Of a stretch of DNA of 64,000 bases, positions 54,379 to 63,065 are shown in pieces. The stretch is taken from assembly GCA_017615835.1 (NCBI GenBank), contig JAFZZI010000001.1:1-64000 (forward strand), in the 5' to 3' direction. The translations under genes were made by a program, and so were the position numbers. Each line of letters opens with the position of its first letter. Positions within the stretch are counted from its first letter, which is position 1. A model generated the notes under the pieces. The model was not told the origin of the DNA, did not search any database, and was given only the letters and a program-made list of their open reading frames with translations. The stretch is from Bacteroidaceae bacterium. GTDB taxonomy: Bacteria; Bacteroidota; Bacteroidia; Bacteroidales; Bacteroidaceae.

Positions 54379-55110
54379 TTACTTAAGTTCCTGATAAATA
54401 CGTATGTCAATGTCCTTCACTTCTTCAAGCGGGGTCAGGTCGGTCTGTCCCGTGTGATATGGTATGAGAACCTTGGGAGCAATTGTCCTGGCTGCTTTCA
54501 GACACTGATCGACAGTCATTGTATAGGGTTGGTTTACGGCCATGAATGCTACGTAGATGTCCTTTATCTGCGACATTTCCGGTATGTCTTCAGTATCGCC
54601 GGATATATATACCCTCAATCCGTCGAAATCGAGTATGTATCCGTTGCCATTCCCTTTCGGATGGAATCTCTCGCGCCCTGGAGTAGAATTGTAGGCCGGT
54701 ACACTTTCCAATCTGATACCTTTTAATAACTGGCGGGTCTCACCGTTGCCGATTGATTCTCCTTTGCCTATCTGGTCGCGGCTTTTTGCATTGAGCAGCA
54801 GCACAGTTCCCTCTTTTGATACGCTTTCTATAGTGGACGCGTTAAGGTGGTCGCCATGTTCATGAGTAACGAGTACAATGTCGGCTTTTGGAAATGAATC
54901 GTAGTCCAGAGTCTTGCCTCCATATTCGGATACAGGGTCTATCTGTATTAGACAACCGTCATATTCAACGGCTATCGATCCGTGGTTTATGAGACTGATG
55001 TTCACTTTTCGCCCCTGAGGTGTGGTAAACGTCTCGACTGGGAATTCTGCTGAAGCGGAGATAAAGGAGTTCATAATCAGCATTGTCAGAAAGAATAGTT
55101 TAAGTTTCAT
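54379..55110 (-). CDS. MBL-fold metal-dependent hydrolase
   Basis: A 243-residue exported protein with a signal peptide (M-K-L-K-L-F-F-L-T-M-L-I ... A-S-A). The metallo-beta-lactamase motif T-H-E-H-G-D-H-L is at about residues 83-90, a later aspartate in Y-I-S-G-D-T-E-D supplies the bridging ligand, and a final H is in L-I-P-Y-H. It resembles the UlaG/YtnP-like MBL group. The substrate is unknown. It is convergent with the GH51 gene and divergent from an esterase. A -7 box TATATTTG (55159-55152) lies about 42 bases upstream. Confidence 0.85.
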   Translation of the reverse strand: MKLKLFFLTMLIMNSFISASAEFPVETFTTPQGRKVNISLINHGSIAVEYDGCLIQIDPVSEYGGKTLDYDSFPKADIVLVTHEHGDHLNASTIESVSKEGTVLLLNAKSRDQIGKGESIGNGETRQLLKGIRLESVPAYNSTPGRERFHPKGNGNGYILDFDGLRVYISGDTEDIPEMSQIKDIYVAFMAVNQPYTMTVDQCLKAARTIAPKVLIPYHTGQTDLTPLEEVKDIDIRIYQELK

Positions 55111-55187
55111 GTTCGTTGCATTTTAGTCGTAATCCGGTTGATAATACTCTGCAAATATAGTCAGAAACACAAAACTTTTGCTTTGTC

Positions 55188-55219
55188 TTGGAAGTTCCCT
55201 CTGTTTTTTTGTAGATTTG
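55188..55219 (+). promoter_or_regulatory. Promoter of the third CE1 esterase gene
   Basis: TTG (55188-55190), 21 bases, TAGATTTG (55212-55219). The leader would be about 75 bases. Confidence 0.6.
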
Positions 55220-55301
55220 CCACTGGTGAACACCGTAGTTGTCATGATTACCGGTTGTTCCTTACTAGAGTTTTTTAATTGTTCGTTTATTATTCCATTC
55301 T

Positions 55302-56435
55302 ATGAAGAAGAACCTTATTGCAGTGTTGTTTTTGGCGCTCTTTTCGAGCGGCATGTTATCGGGTCAGGAACTGGCCAATTTCTCATTCGGACGCGGGCCG
55401 AGAGTCGCTTCTCCTGTGATACAGGGCGACAGTGTCACTTTCAGTCTGAGCGCGGACTATGCGACTGTCGTCCAATTGCAAGGCAATTGGCTTCAGGGGA
55501 TGACGCCAATGCGGAAAAGCAATGGTGTCTGGAGTGTCAGGCTTCCTCTTCCTGCTCCTGAGATATATACTTACAATTTTGTGGTTGACGGTGTCTCGGT
55601 GAACGACCCCTTGAACGTGATGGTTCAACGTGACGGCAACAGGTATCTCAGTATGCTTTACGTTGACGGTGAACGCTCGGCCAACTACAAGGAGGCCAAT
55701 CATAGAGGATCGGTCAGCCATGTATGGTATGACAGCAAGATTCTGGGAATAAACAGACGCCTGACTGTCTATACTCCTTACGGCTATGAGGCTAATCCGA
55801 AACAGAAATACCCGGTACTGTATCTTCTTCATGGTGCAGGAGGCGATGAGGAGGCGTGGTCGTCTATGGGTCGCGCCGCGCAGATTCTCGACAATCTTAT
55901 TGAGCAGGGCAAGGCCGTTCCGATGATTGTCGTAATGCCCAACGGTAATCCCGGTCAGCAGGCTGCACAGACGCTCTCGTTGCCGGAGTCGAACACTAAT
56001 TTCCGTGATCCTTCCATGAGTAATGCATATCCTCGCAGTCTGGCTGAAGAGATAGTACCGTTTATTGAGAAGAACTTCAGGGCAATTCCCAAGAAATCAT
56101 CCCGTGCAATTGCCGGTCTGTCAATGGGTGGCGGTCATACTATAACTACATCACTGCTTTACCCCTCGATGTTCGATTACATCTGTCCTCTGTCAATGGG
56201 TACTCAGGATACTCCCGAGATCAACTCGCAGTTCGCAGCTCTGAAGAAAGCCGGCTTCAAGCTGTATTGGGTGGGTTGCGGCGATTCGGATTTCCTTTTC
56301 AACAATGCCAAGACTCTGGATTCAGTATTGTCTAAGAACAATATTGAGCATACATTCTTTGTGAGCGACGGCGGTCATACATGGCCTAACTGGAGACTCT
56401 ACCTGAATACGTTCGCTCCACTCTTGTTCAAGTGA
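55302..56435 (+). CDS. CE1-type esterase with N-terminal E-set domain
   Basis: A 377-residue exported esterase (signal peptide M-K-K-N-L-I-A-V-L-F-L-A-L ... S-G-Q), closest in layout to the one starting at 41419. The E-set is at about 25-115 (V-T-F-S-L-S-A-D-Y-A ... F-V-V-D-G). The hydrolase carries Y-L-L-H-G-A-G-G-D-E-E-A-W, Ser274 in G-L-S-M-G-G-G and His359 in G-G-H-T-W-P-N-W. A likely acetyl-xylan or feruloyl esterase. It is transcribed alone and ended by a hairpin. Confidence 0.88.
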   Translation: MKKNLIAVLFLALFSSGMLSGQELANFSFGRGPRVASPVIQGDSVTFSLSADYATVVQLQGNWLQGMTPMRKSNGVWSVRLPLPAPEIYTYNFVVDGVSVNDPLNVMVQRDGNRYLSMLYVDGERSANYKEANHRGSVSHVWYDSKILGINRRLTVYTPYGYEANPKQKYPVLYLLHGAGGDEEAWSSMGRAAQILDNLIEQGKAVPMIVVMPNGNPGQQAAQTLSLPESNTNFRDPSMSNAYPRSLAEEIVPFIEKNFRAIPKKSSRAIAGLSMGGGHTITTSLLYPSMFDYICPLSMGTQDTPEINSQFAALKKAGFKLYWVGCGDSDFLFNNAKTLDSVLSKNNIEHTFFVSDGGHTWPNWRLYLNTFAPLLFK

Positions 56436-56487
56436 TCCGATAGTCGGTGAACTGGTCGGGAACCGGTTTGCTGTCCTTGCTAATATG

Positions 56488-56528
56488 CCGGCTGCCGCAT
56501 TGATCTTTCATGCGGTGGCCGGTTGTGT
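56488..56528 (+). terminator. Hairpin terminator after the CE1 esterase gene
   Basis: ccggctgccgcat (56488-56500) pairs with atgcggtggccgg (56510-56522), with one mismatch and one G-U pair, followed by ttgtgtttt. The rest of the gap to the next gene is AT-rich with no gene. Confidence 0.6.
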
Positions 56529-56668
56529 TTTCTGATATGGTAAAGAATGAAATGTTTTCCATGCCTGATTAACTGCATTTTTTTATTAAAATATGTTTAG
56601 AAAAAAAGCCAATCGAGTTGCATATTTGAGAAATTATTAGTAAAATCGCCCGTCATTACATTTCATTT

Positions 56669-57616
56669 ATGGAAAAGAGGAGGGTAAATATAGTCTTTGC
56701 TGCACTAGTCGTGGCCTTTGCTGCGGTGGTTTTTTCGGGATGTAACGAAAAACCTGATACTTCATCAAATAACAATATTGTAAAGACCGCTAAGAGTTCT
56801 AAGAAAACCGACGGCACTGTGTTGCTTCTGATGGGAACAAATAACAAGTTCTGGAACCAGATAGTGACAGGTGCAGAGATGGAGGCTGTCAAGCATAATC
56901 TCAGGACCGTTACCGTTTTCCGTCAGACGGACGAGTCCAATGCTACACTTGTAAATTCACTCAACGATCTTGATTCCTACGGAAATCTGCGCGGAATTGT
57001 GATTGCCGGGGGTGATGAATCTCTTGAGAAGGTCATTTCGACAAAGAATCCTTCTGTTCCAATTGTATTTGTGGATCAGATGCCTTCCGAGACGAGCGCT
57101 GTCAGGAATATGAAGCATTCTTCGGTTGTACCTGACAACATTGCTTTGGGCAAGGCCTTGGCCGGCAAGATAGATGGTAAGGTGATTACTTTGCGATATA
57201 CGATCGGTGCAACCTACGACAGGGTAGAGGGTATCAAGATGGCTAAAGGTAATGATAACGTCATTGATATCACGGCCTCAATGGCTGAAGATCTTTTCAC
57301 GAATTTCAGACAGAGGATACAGAAGGGAACTCAGTTTGACGGAGTCATAATAACTACCGGTGACGTGATTGAGGACAGGCTGATAGACCTCGTTCCGAAC
57401 AAACCGGTCTGCTGTGTCGATATGAATGCCAATGTGGCCAGGTTCATTCGCAGTGGTGCCCTGTTATGCTCCGCAATTCCCGACACTTATGAGATGGGAG
57501 CAAAGGCGGTTAATCAGGTTCTGTCCACTGACAGCACTGCAACTGTGCCGGTACCTGTGATTTGGGTTGACAGGACAAATGTAGATTCTGACGAAATCAA
57601 GAAATTCTTGAGATAA
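56669..57616 (+). CDS. Orphan sugar-binding (RbsB/LacI-type) lipoprotein
   Basis: A 315-residue lipoprotein with the signal ending V-F-S-G-C. The mature part is a type I periplasmic binding fold: V-L-L-L-M-G-T-N-N-K-F-W-N-Q-I, G-I-V-I-A-G-G-D-E-S-L, P-I-V-F-V-D-Q, R-V-E-G-I-K-M-A and the C-terminal Y-E-M-G-A-K-A-V-N-Q-V. Such proteins normally feed ABC transporters or histidine-kinase sensors; neither is encoded beside it. It is convergent with the nuclease gene, seven bases apart. Ligand unknown. Confidence 0.82.
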   Translation: MEKRRVNIVFAALVVAFAAVVFSGCNEKPDTSSNNNIVKTAKSSKKTDGTVLLLMGTNNKFWNQIVTGAEMEAVKHNLRTVTVFRQTDESNATLVNSLNDLDSYGNLRGIVIAGGDESLEKVISTKNPSVPIVFVDQMPSETSAVRNMKHSSVVPDNIALGKALAGKIDGKVITLRYTIGATYDRVEGIKMAKGNDNVIDITASMAEDLFTNFRQRIQKGTQFDGVIITTGDVIEDRLIDLVPNKPVCCVDMNANVARFIRSGALLCSAIPDTYEMGAKAVNQVLSTDSTATVPVPVIWVDRTNVDSDEIKKFLR

Positions 57617-57623
57617 CGGTCGC

Positions 57624-58394
57624 TTATCTTAAACCAAACTGCTTAAGGTCGGACATTGATTCGACCTTTTCTTCTATGTCATCGCTGAGGTTGGGAAAAA
57701 AATCTATTCCTGACTGTTCTTCCAGATCGTTGATGCTTAGAGTGCAATCCTTCAGGTAGTGTCTGAGGTCATCGTTGTCCATTGTGAAAGCTATGGCCTT
57801 GTAGTTACCTTCGTCATTTATCAATACAGCCTTGAAGAAACCGTCCGGCACAACCACTCCCTTGCCGATGGTTCCATTTATGTTCTTTCCGATTATGGGG
57901 CCTGTCACTACCCACACTCGTCCGTACCTGCGTGCCAGTTCGCGCACCTTTGATTCCAAATATTCCCAATCGCCGTTGTTGAGGATTTCTGACTGCGGAC
58001 AGCAGTTTGTATAATAGAATGTTTCCCACATGCCCTCATCGCTCCATTTGAAGTCACCTGCAGGAGCCATGTGTCCACGGGTCCATCCTGACCCACGGTA
58101 GTCGCTGTCGTCAGCCTGCGTGTAGTTCACATTGCCGTCCCGTCTGAAACGCTTGTCATTGCGTTGGACATTTCCCCTTGACTCTTCGGCCGTCAGTTCA
58201 TATGCCACCCACCTGGGAATGCGGTGTTCCACGTCAAAAGAGACCGTGTAGTATGGTGCTGTGTCTTTGGACGATGAAGTATACGTAATGATTTTTTCTC
58301 CATTAATGAAGGCCGGTATTTCCATCAGTTCAACGTTGTCTTGTACAACACTGCTGCAACCGGCAAGCAGCAACACTAATGTCAGAGCTTTCAT
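57624..58394 (-). CDS. DNA/RNA non-specific endonuclease lipoprotein
   Basis: A 256-residue protein with a lipoprotein signal (L-L-L-A-G-C). The beta-beta-alpha-metal nuclease motif is R-G-H-M-A-P-A-G-D, whose His is catalytic, followed by N-C-C-P-Q, which supplies the Asn metal ligand. It also has W-V-V-T-G-P-I. It is the NUC1 (Serratia-nuclease) type, probably at the cell surface to degrade extracellular nucleic acid. The -7 box TATATTTG ends only five bases before the ATG. Confidence 0.88.
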   Translation of the reverse strand: MKALTLVLLLAGCSSVVQDNVELMEIPAFINGEKIITYTSSSKDTAPYYTVSFDVEHRIPRWVAYELTAEESRGNVQRNDKRFRRDGNVNYTQADDSDYRGSGWTRGHMAPAGDFKWSDEGMWETFYYTNCCPQSEILNNGDWEYLESKVRELARRYGRVWVVTGPIIGKNINGTIGKGVVVPDGFFKAVLINDEGNYKAIAFTMDNDDLRHYLKDCTLSINDLEEQSGIDFFPNLSDDIEEKVESMSDLKQFGLR

Positions 58395-58399
58395 ATAGG

Positions 58400-58407
58400 C
58401 AAATATA
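58400..58407 (-). promoter_or_regulatory. -7 box immediately before the nuclease ATG
   Basis: On the minus strand TATATTTG is followed by five bases and then the ATG, the same geometry as at the Phe/Trp leader. No matching -33 box was found, so support is moderate. Confidence 0.4.
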
Positions 58408-58500
58408 AGTCATTTGTACCCATATTCATGTGTAAAACTGCTTAATTACTAAAAAATCAGTTAATAATTCTTATAAATGGCTCCGGAGGTCCGATGACAG

Positions 58501-58531
58501 TTTCAGTTGGATGAAAAAATGAGTATTTTTG
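58501..58531 (+). promoter_or_regulatory. Candidate promoter of the EF-G paralogue
   Basis: TATTTTTG (58524-58531) matches the -7 consensus; TTTC (58501-58504), 19 bases upstream, is an imperfect -33. The leader would be about 55 bases. Confidence 0.45.
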
Positions 58532-58590
58532 CGGCCCGAAACGGGCAAGCTTCTGTAAGTTAAGTTAATAGAAAGGTAAAATTTTTAGCA

Positions 58591-60663
58591 ATGGGTTCAA
58601 GTATCTCAAATTTAAGGAACATCGGAATTGCCGCACATATTGACGCTGGCAAGACAACGGTTTCAGAGAGGATTCTTTTCTTTACTGGAGTTAACCGCAA
58701 AGTTGGTGAGACTCACGACGGTTCGGCTACGATGGACTTCATGAAACAGGAGCAGGAAAGAGGTATAACCATTGCGTCGGCAGCCATCACTACCCGTTGG
58801 AATGACTGTCAGATCAACCTCATCGACACTCCGGGACACGTTGATTTCACCGCCGAGGTGGAGCGTTCCCTGCGAGTGATTGATGGTGTTGTTGCTGTTT
58901 TCTGCGCCGTCGGAGGTGTTCAGCCTCAGAGCGAGACGGTGTGGAATCAGGCTGATAAGTACCGTGTGCCCCGAATAGCTTTTGTAAACAAGATGGACCG
59001 TATGGGTGCGGATTTCTCTGAGGTGGTTTCGCAGATGAACCGTTATCTTGGTGCCAATGCAGTGCCTATACAGTTGCCGATAGGAGCCGAGGCGGACTTT
59101 GAGGGCATGGTCGATCTTGTCAAGATGCAGTCTGTGACTTTTAAGGAGAAGGAAAGAATAGTCGGACCGATTCCGGCAAATATGATGGCACAAGCTGAAG
59201 CAGCCCGTCGTGAACTTGTCGAGAAGGTTGCTGATTGTGATGATGATGTTGCGGAACTCTATCTTGAGGATGCAGAGGTTCCGGAGGAGCTGCTGATGCG
59301 GGCCATCCGTAATGCTACAATTAAACTTATGCTGGTTCCTGTGCTTTGCGGAGCAGCCTACAAGAATAAGGGAATTCAGCTTCTTCTTGATGCTATTGTC
59401 GATTATCTGCCTTCGCCTCTTGACTTGGGCGCAACGGTGGCGCATATGCCTGATGACGAAAACAAGACTTGCACTCGCAATCCTTCAGAGAACGAGCCTT
59501 TCGCCGGTCTCGCATTCAAACTCATAAATGACCCGTTCGTGGGACAGCAGACATTTGTCCGTGTGTTCAGCGGTAAGCTTGTAAGTGGTATGTCCCTTTA
59601 TAATACGAACAAGGGAAAGGAGGAGAGGGTAGGCCGAATCTTCCGTATCAAGGCTAAAGAGCGCGAGGAGATTACGGAGGCTGGCCCAGGCGAGATTGTG
59701 GCTCTGGTCGGAATGAAAGTCACCCGTACAGGTGACACGCTCTGCGACGGTAAGACTCCGATTCTTCTGGAGTCTATCAACATACCACCTGCCGTTATTG
59801 AGATGAAGGTCAGTCTGGCTGACAACAAGAATCGCAGCAAATTGGGCGAGGCTCTTGCCAAACTGTGTAACGAAGATCCTTCGTTCCGTGCACACTACGA
59901 TGATGAGACTGAAGAGACAATTATTGCGGGAATGGGTGAACTCCATCTTGAGATTATCGTTGACCGTCTTAAGGAAGAGTTCAAGATTCCAGTAGAGACA
60001 GGTGCTCCTTCGGTTTCTTTCCGTGAAACCATAACTGCCCCGTTTGAGTGCAATTACAAATATGCAAAACAGACTGGCGGCCACGGGCAGTATGCACATA
60101 CTGTAATCCGGTTTGAACCGAATCCAGGCAAAGGTTTTGAGTTTGTTGATATAACAAAGGGCGGAGTGATTCCCAAGGAATTTATTCCATCGGTACAGAA
60201 GGGTCTTCAGACTGCCATGCAGAAGGGACCTCTTGCCGGTTATCCGGTCGTTGATGTGAAATGCGTTCTCGTTGACGGTTCTTCGCATCCGGTTGATTCG
60301 AGTGACATGGCATTCCAGACATGTGCACAACTCTGTCTGAAGCAGGCTTTCCCAAAGGCTTCTCCATTGTTGCTTGAACCTTCGATGAAGGTTGAAGTGA
60401 ACACTCCTGACGACTATATAGGTGCCGTATCAGGCGATATCAACAAACGCCGTGGACGTATTGAGGCAATGCGCCGTTTCCGCAAGGGCTCGCAGAAACT
60501 GGACTGCTTCATCCCGCTTATGGAAATGTTCGGTTATGCAACTGCATTGCGCAACATCACGTCAGGCCGCGCCAACTATTCGATGGAATTTTACCAATAC
60601 ACTGGTGTGCCACGTTCAATACAGGACGAAGTGGTAAAGGCACGCAATACTCCAAAAGAGTGA
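58591..60663 (+). CDS. Elongation factor G paralogue
   Basis: A 690-residue translational GTPase with the full EF-G domain order. The GTP-binding motifs are intact: P-loop A-H-I-D-A-G-K-T at 15-22, switch I R-G-I-T, D-T-P-G-H at 79-83 with the catalytic His83, and N-K-M-D at 133-136. It should therefore hydrolyse GTP, unlike the GTPase-lacking EF-G2 of Bacteroides. Domain IV and the C-terminal G-x-x-T-A-L-R-x-I-T-S-G-R-A are present. It is not beside rpsL, rpsG or rpsJ, so it is unlikely to be the str-operon fusA; a condition-specific paralogue is more likely. It has its own promoter and a 16-base-pair terminator. Confidence 0.9.
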   Translation: MGSSISNLRNIGIAAHIDAGKTTVSERILFFTGVNRKVGETHDGSATMDFMKQEQERGITIASAAITTRWNDCQINLIDTPGHVDFTAEVERSLRVIDGVVAVFCAVGGVQPQSETVWNQADKYRVPRIAFVNKMDRMGADFSEVVSQMNRYLGANAVPIQLPIGAEADFEGMVDLVKMQSVTFKEKERIVGPIPANMMAQAEAARRELVEKVADCDDDVAELYLEDAEVPEELLMRAIRNATIKLMLVPVLCGAAYKNKGIQLLLDAIVDYLPSPLDLGATVAHMPDDENKTCTRNPSENEPFAGLAFKLINDPFVGQQTFVRVFSGKLVSGMSLYNTNKGKEERVGRIFRIKAKEREEITEAGPGEIVALVGMKVTRTGDTLCDGKTPILLESINIPPAVIEMKVSLADNKNRSKLGEALAKLCNEDPSFRAHYDDETEETIIAGMGELHLEIIVDRLKEEFKIPVETGAPSVSFRETITAPFECNYKYAKQTGGHGQYAHTVIRFEPNPGKGFEFVDITKGGVIPKEFIPSVQKGLQTAMQKGPLAGYPVVDVKCVLVDGSSHPVDSSDMAFQTCAQLCLKQAFPKASPLLLEPSMKVEVNTPDDYIGAVSGDINKRRGRIEAMRRFRKGSQKLDCFIPLMEMFGYATALRNITSGRANYSMEFYQYTGVPRSIQDEVVKARNTPKE

Positions 60664-60697
60664 CATTTCAGAGTCAACATTCCCATACATACAGGTG

Positions 60698-60744
60698 ATT
60701 GTGGCGGCATTTGCTTAAAAAGAACAAATGCCGCCACAATTTTT
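60698..60744 (+). terminator. Strong terminator after the EF-G paralogue
   Basis: A perfect 16-base stem: attgtggcggcatttg (60698-60713) pairs with caaatgccgccacaat (60725-60740), followed by a T-run. Confidence 0.92.
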
Positions 60745-60863
60745 CATCTGGATTACTTCGTCTGAATAAAAATCACTTATTTTGAAACCGTTTTTTCAAT
60801 ACCCGCTGACAAGCGGAGGGATTGATGGTTTATGTTGTTATGAACCGATAGAGAAGCAATAGT

Positions 60864-62336
60864 ATGTATTCGTTGATTGTCAGTGTATTGGCCTTGTTGT
60901 TGGGGTATTTCCTGTACGGCAGGCTCGTTGAGAAGATTTTCATGCCCGAACCCGAAAGAGTGACTCCGGCATTGGCTCACACGGACGGAATTGATTTCGT
61001 GCCGATGCCGACATGGAAGGTATTCATGATTCAGTTTCTGAACATTGCCGGAACGGGCCCGATATTTGGCGCGATAATGGGAGCAAAGTTTGGTCCTGCG
61101 TGCTATTTGTGGATAGTTTTCGGATGCATTTTTGCAGGTGCCGTACATGACTATCTGTCCGGAATGCTTTCAGTCAGAAGCGGAGGCAAATCACTTCCCA
61201 ATCTTGTTGGGCATTTTTTGGGAAAAGTTGCAAGAAACGTCATGCTTCTGTTTACGGTATTGCTTTTGTTGCTGGTAGGTACTGTGTTCGTTTACAGTCC
61301 GGCGCTGATTTTGGGTGACATGACTGGAGATGGCAGTACTTCCTTCATTATGATATGGGTTGTTGTGATATTCATATATTACATCGTAGCCACACTTCTT
61401 CCTGTTGACAAACTGATTGGACGTCTGTACCCCATTTTTGCGTTTGCCTTGCTGTTCATGGCGATGGCTCTTATGGTGTGCCTTTTTGTCAAATGGCCTT
61501 CAATACCTGAGATATGGGATGGTCTTGGCAATCGCGGCCCGTCTATTGGGATGAACGGTCAGAGCATATTCCCATGTCTGTTCATAACTGTCGCTTGTGG
61601 GGCAATCAGCGGCTTCCACTCCACTCAGAGTCCGATAATGGCCCGCTGTATCCGGAATGAAAAGTATGGAAGGCCCGTGTTCTACGGTTCCATGATAACG
61701 GAGGGTGTTGTAGCCTTGGTATGGGCGGCAGTATCATCGTACTTCTTCTTTGACGGCGGTGCCGAGGCAGTGGGAAGCAACTTGTCCGCAAGTGCTCCGG
61801 TGGTTGTGACAAAAGTATCGGAGAACTGGCTGGGACTTGTCGGCGGGATTCTCGCCATTCTGGGCGTGGTTGCAGCGCCCATCACAAGCGGTGACACCGC
61901 TTTCCGCAGTCTGCGCCTGACTATTGCCGATTCTCTCAAGATAGACCAGAAGTCACGAAAGCACCGTCTTTACGTGGCTATTCCGATATTTGTGGTTGCC
62001 ATAGGACTGCTCTATTTCAACATAAAGCATGAGGACGGCTTCAACCTGCTTTGGCGATACTTTGGCTGGGCAAACCAAACCCTTGCCACAATTGTCCTCT
62101 GGGCAGTCGCGACATATTTGGCCGCACGGCAAAAGGGACCCAGTTATCTGGTGGCTATGATTCCTGCAATGTTGATGACAGTCGTGGTTGTCAGTTATAT
62201 ATGCATGGAGAAAATCGGATTCAACCTTCCTTATAAGCTCAGTGTCGCAATAGGCATCGTGCTGGCTGCGGCTTTTACTGCGTTGTTCTACCGCAGAAAG
62301 GCACTGCACCTTACAGATGCCAATATTGAAGGTTGA
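60864..62336 (+). CDS. CstA-family transporter
   Basis: A 490-residue polytopic membrane protein of the CstA (carbon starvation) family: G-Y-F-L-Y-G-R-L-V-E-K near the start, F-L-N-I-A-G-T-G-P-I-F-G, H-D-Y-L-S-G-M, G-F-H-S-T-Q-S-P-I-M-A-R, then T-S-G-D-T-A-F-R-S and F-G-W-A-N-Q-T-L-A. These are the conserved CstA blocks. The family takes up peptides or pyruvate; this is the short form without the long C-terminal extension. The next gene, on the other strand, ends seven bases away. Confidence 0.9.
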   Translation: MYSLIVSVLALLLGYFLYGRLVEKIFMPEPERVTPALAHTDGIDFVPMPTWKVFMIQFLNIAGTGPIFGAIMGAKFGPACYLWIVFGCIFAGAVHDYLSGMLSVRSGGKSLPNLVGHFLGKVARNVMLLFTVLLLLLVGTVFVYSPALILGDMTGDGSTSFIMIWVVVIFIYYIVATLLPVDKLIGRLYPIFAFALLFMAMALMVCLFVKWPSIPEIWDGLGNRGPSIGMNGQSIFPCLFITVACGAISGFHSTQSPIMARCIRNEKYGRPVFYGSMITEGVVALVWAAVSSYFFFDGGAEAVGSNLSASAPVVVTKVSENWLGLVGGILAILGVVAAPITSGDTAFRSLRLTIADSLKIDQKSRKHRLYVAIPIFVVAIGLLYFNIKHEDGFNLLWRYFGWANQTLATIVLWAVATYLAARQKGPSYLVAMIPAMLMTVVVVSYICMEKIGFNLPYKLSVAIGIVLAAAFTALFYRRKALHLTDANIEG

Positions 62337-62342
62337 CCGGGC

Positions 62343-62981
62343 TTACTTGCCGGCCTGGAATTTGTAGCAGAATCCGAGGGTAATACCGGCGTTGTGCCCC
62401 TTGTCTGCATGCTCAACCCACACATTCGGATGAGTGGGATCGTCTATCGACCTGTAAGGTACACTGAATGTACGGTTGAGGGCAGCATATATTTTGATGT
62501 CCAGGCCTATGTGTTCGGTAATCATCATATTGTACTGGATTGCAAGACCGACATTGAATCTGTAGCAATCGTCTGTCCCGTCTTCTGCAACTCCATCTGT
62601 CGTTTTTTTCGATGACAGCAGGTAGGCAAATTCCGGTCCCATCATTATTGTCGATCTTTTTGATGCCTTCCAGCCGAAGAAAACCGGTAGCTGAAGGTAA
62701 TAGAGTTCGCGACGGTATTTGCCGTCCTGATAGCTTCGGTCATCATGTCCTTTGGTTATGAACAATAACTCAGTCTGCAGCGATATATCGTCAAACAGAT
62801 AGCTGGCGGTGATACCGCCGTAAAAGCCGGGGTGAGGCATGACTCTTTCATATCCTTTAAGCTGTGTACCAAGAATCCAGTGTGTTCCTGCCCCTAACTT
62901 TGCGCCAAGCTCAAGTTGTGCCTGGACATTATTGACTGCAAACAGCATGACAACGGCGAATAATAAATGATTTGCTCTCAT
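62343..62981 (-). CDS. PorT-like outer-membrane beta-barrel protein
   Basis: A 212-residue exported barrel (signal peptide ending V-Q-A-Q). It starts L-E-L-G-A-K-L-G-A-G, and it has Q-T-E-L-L-F-I-T-K-G and Y-Y-L-Q-L-P-V-F-F-G-W, typical of the PorT/OMP_b-brl_2 family. Ends in an aromatic strand (G-F-C-Y-K-F). Substrate and partner unknown. Confidence 0.82.
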   Translation of the reverse strand: MRANHLLFAVVMLFAVNNVQAQLELGAKLGAGTHWILGTQLKGYERVMPHPGFYGGITASYLFDDISLQTELLFITKGHDDRSYQDGKYRRELYYLQLPVFFGWKASKRSTIMMGPEFAYLLSSKKTTDGVAEDGTDDCYRFNVGLAIQYNMMITEHIGLDIKIYAALNRTFSVPYRSIDDPTHPNVWVEHADKGHNAGITLGFCYKFQAGK

Positions 62982-63040
62982 TTCCTGATATTTGTGTTGT
63001 TAACGGCCACAAAGTTATATGATTTCACCATTTTTTTTGA

Positions 63041-63048
63041 TATGTTTG
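63041..63048 (+). promoter_or_regulatory. -7 box before the right-edge GH31 gene
   Basis: TATGTTTG is an exact match, 17 bases before the ATG. The -33 side is AT-rich without a clear TTTG. Confidence 0.45.
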
Positions 63049-63065
63049 CAAATAAAAACATATAG

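Noticed and set aside
54373..54726. 117-residue plus-strand frame at the end of the GH51 gene
   Set aside because: It lies opposite the MBL hydrolase gene, which has all metal motifs; no independent support.
58591..60663. The GTPase-lacking Bacteroides EF-G2
   Set aside because: All GTPase motifs are present here, which that factor does not have.
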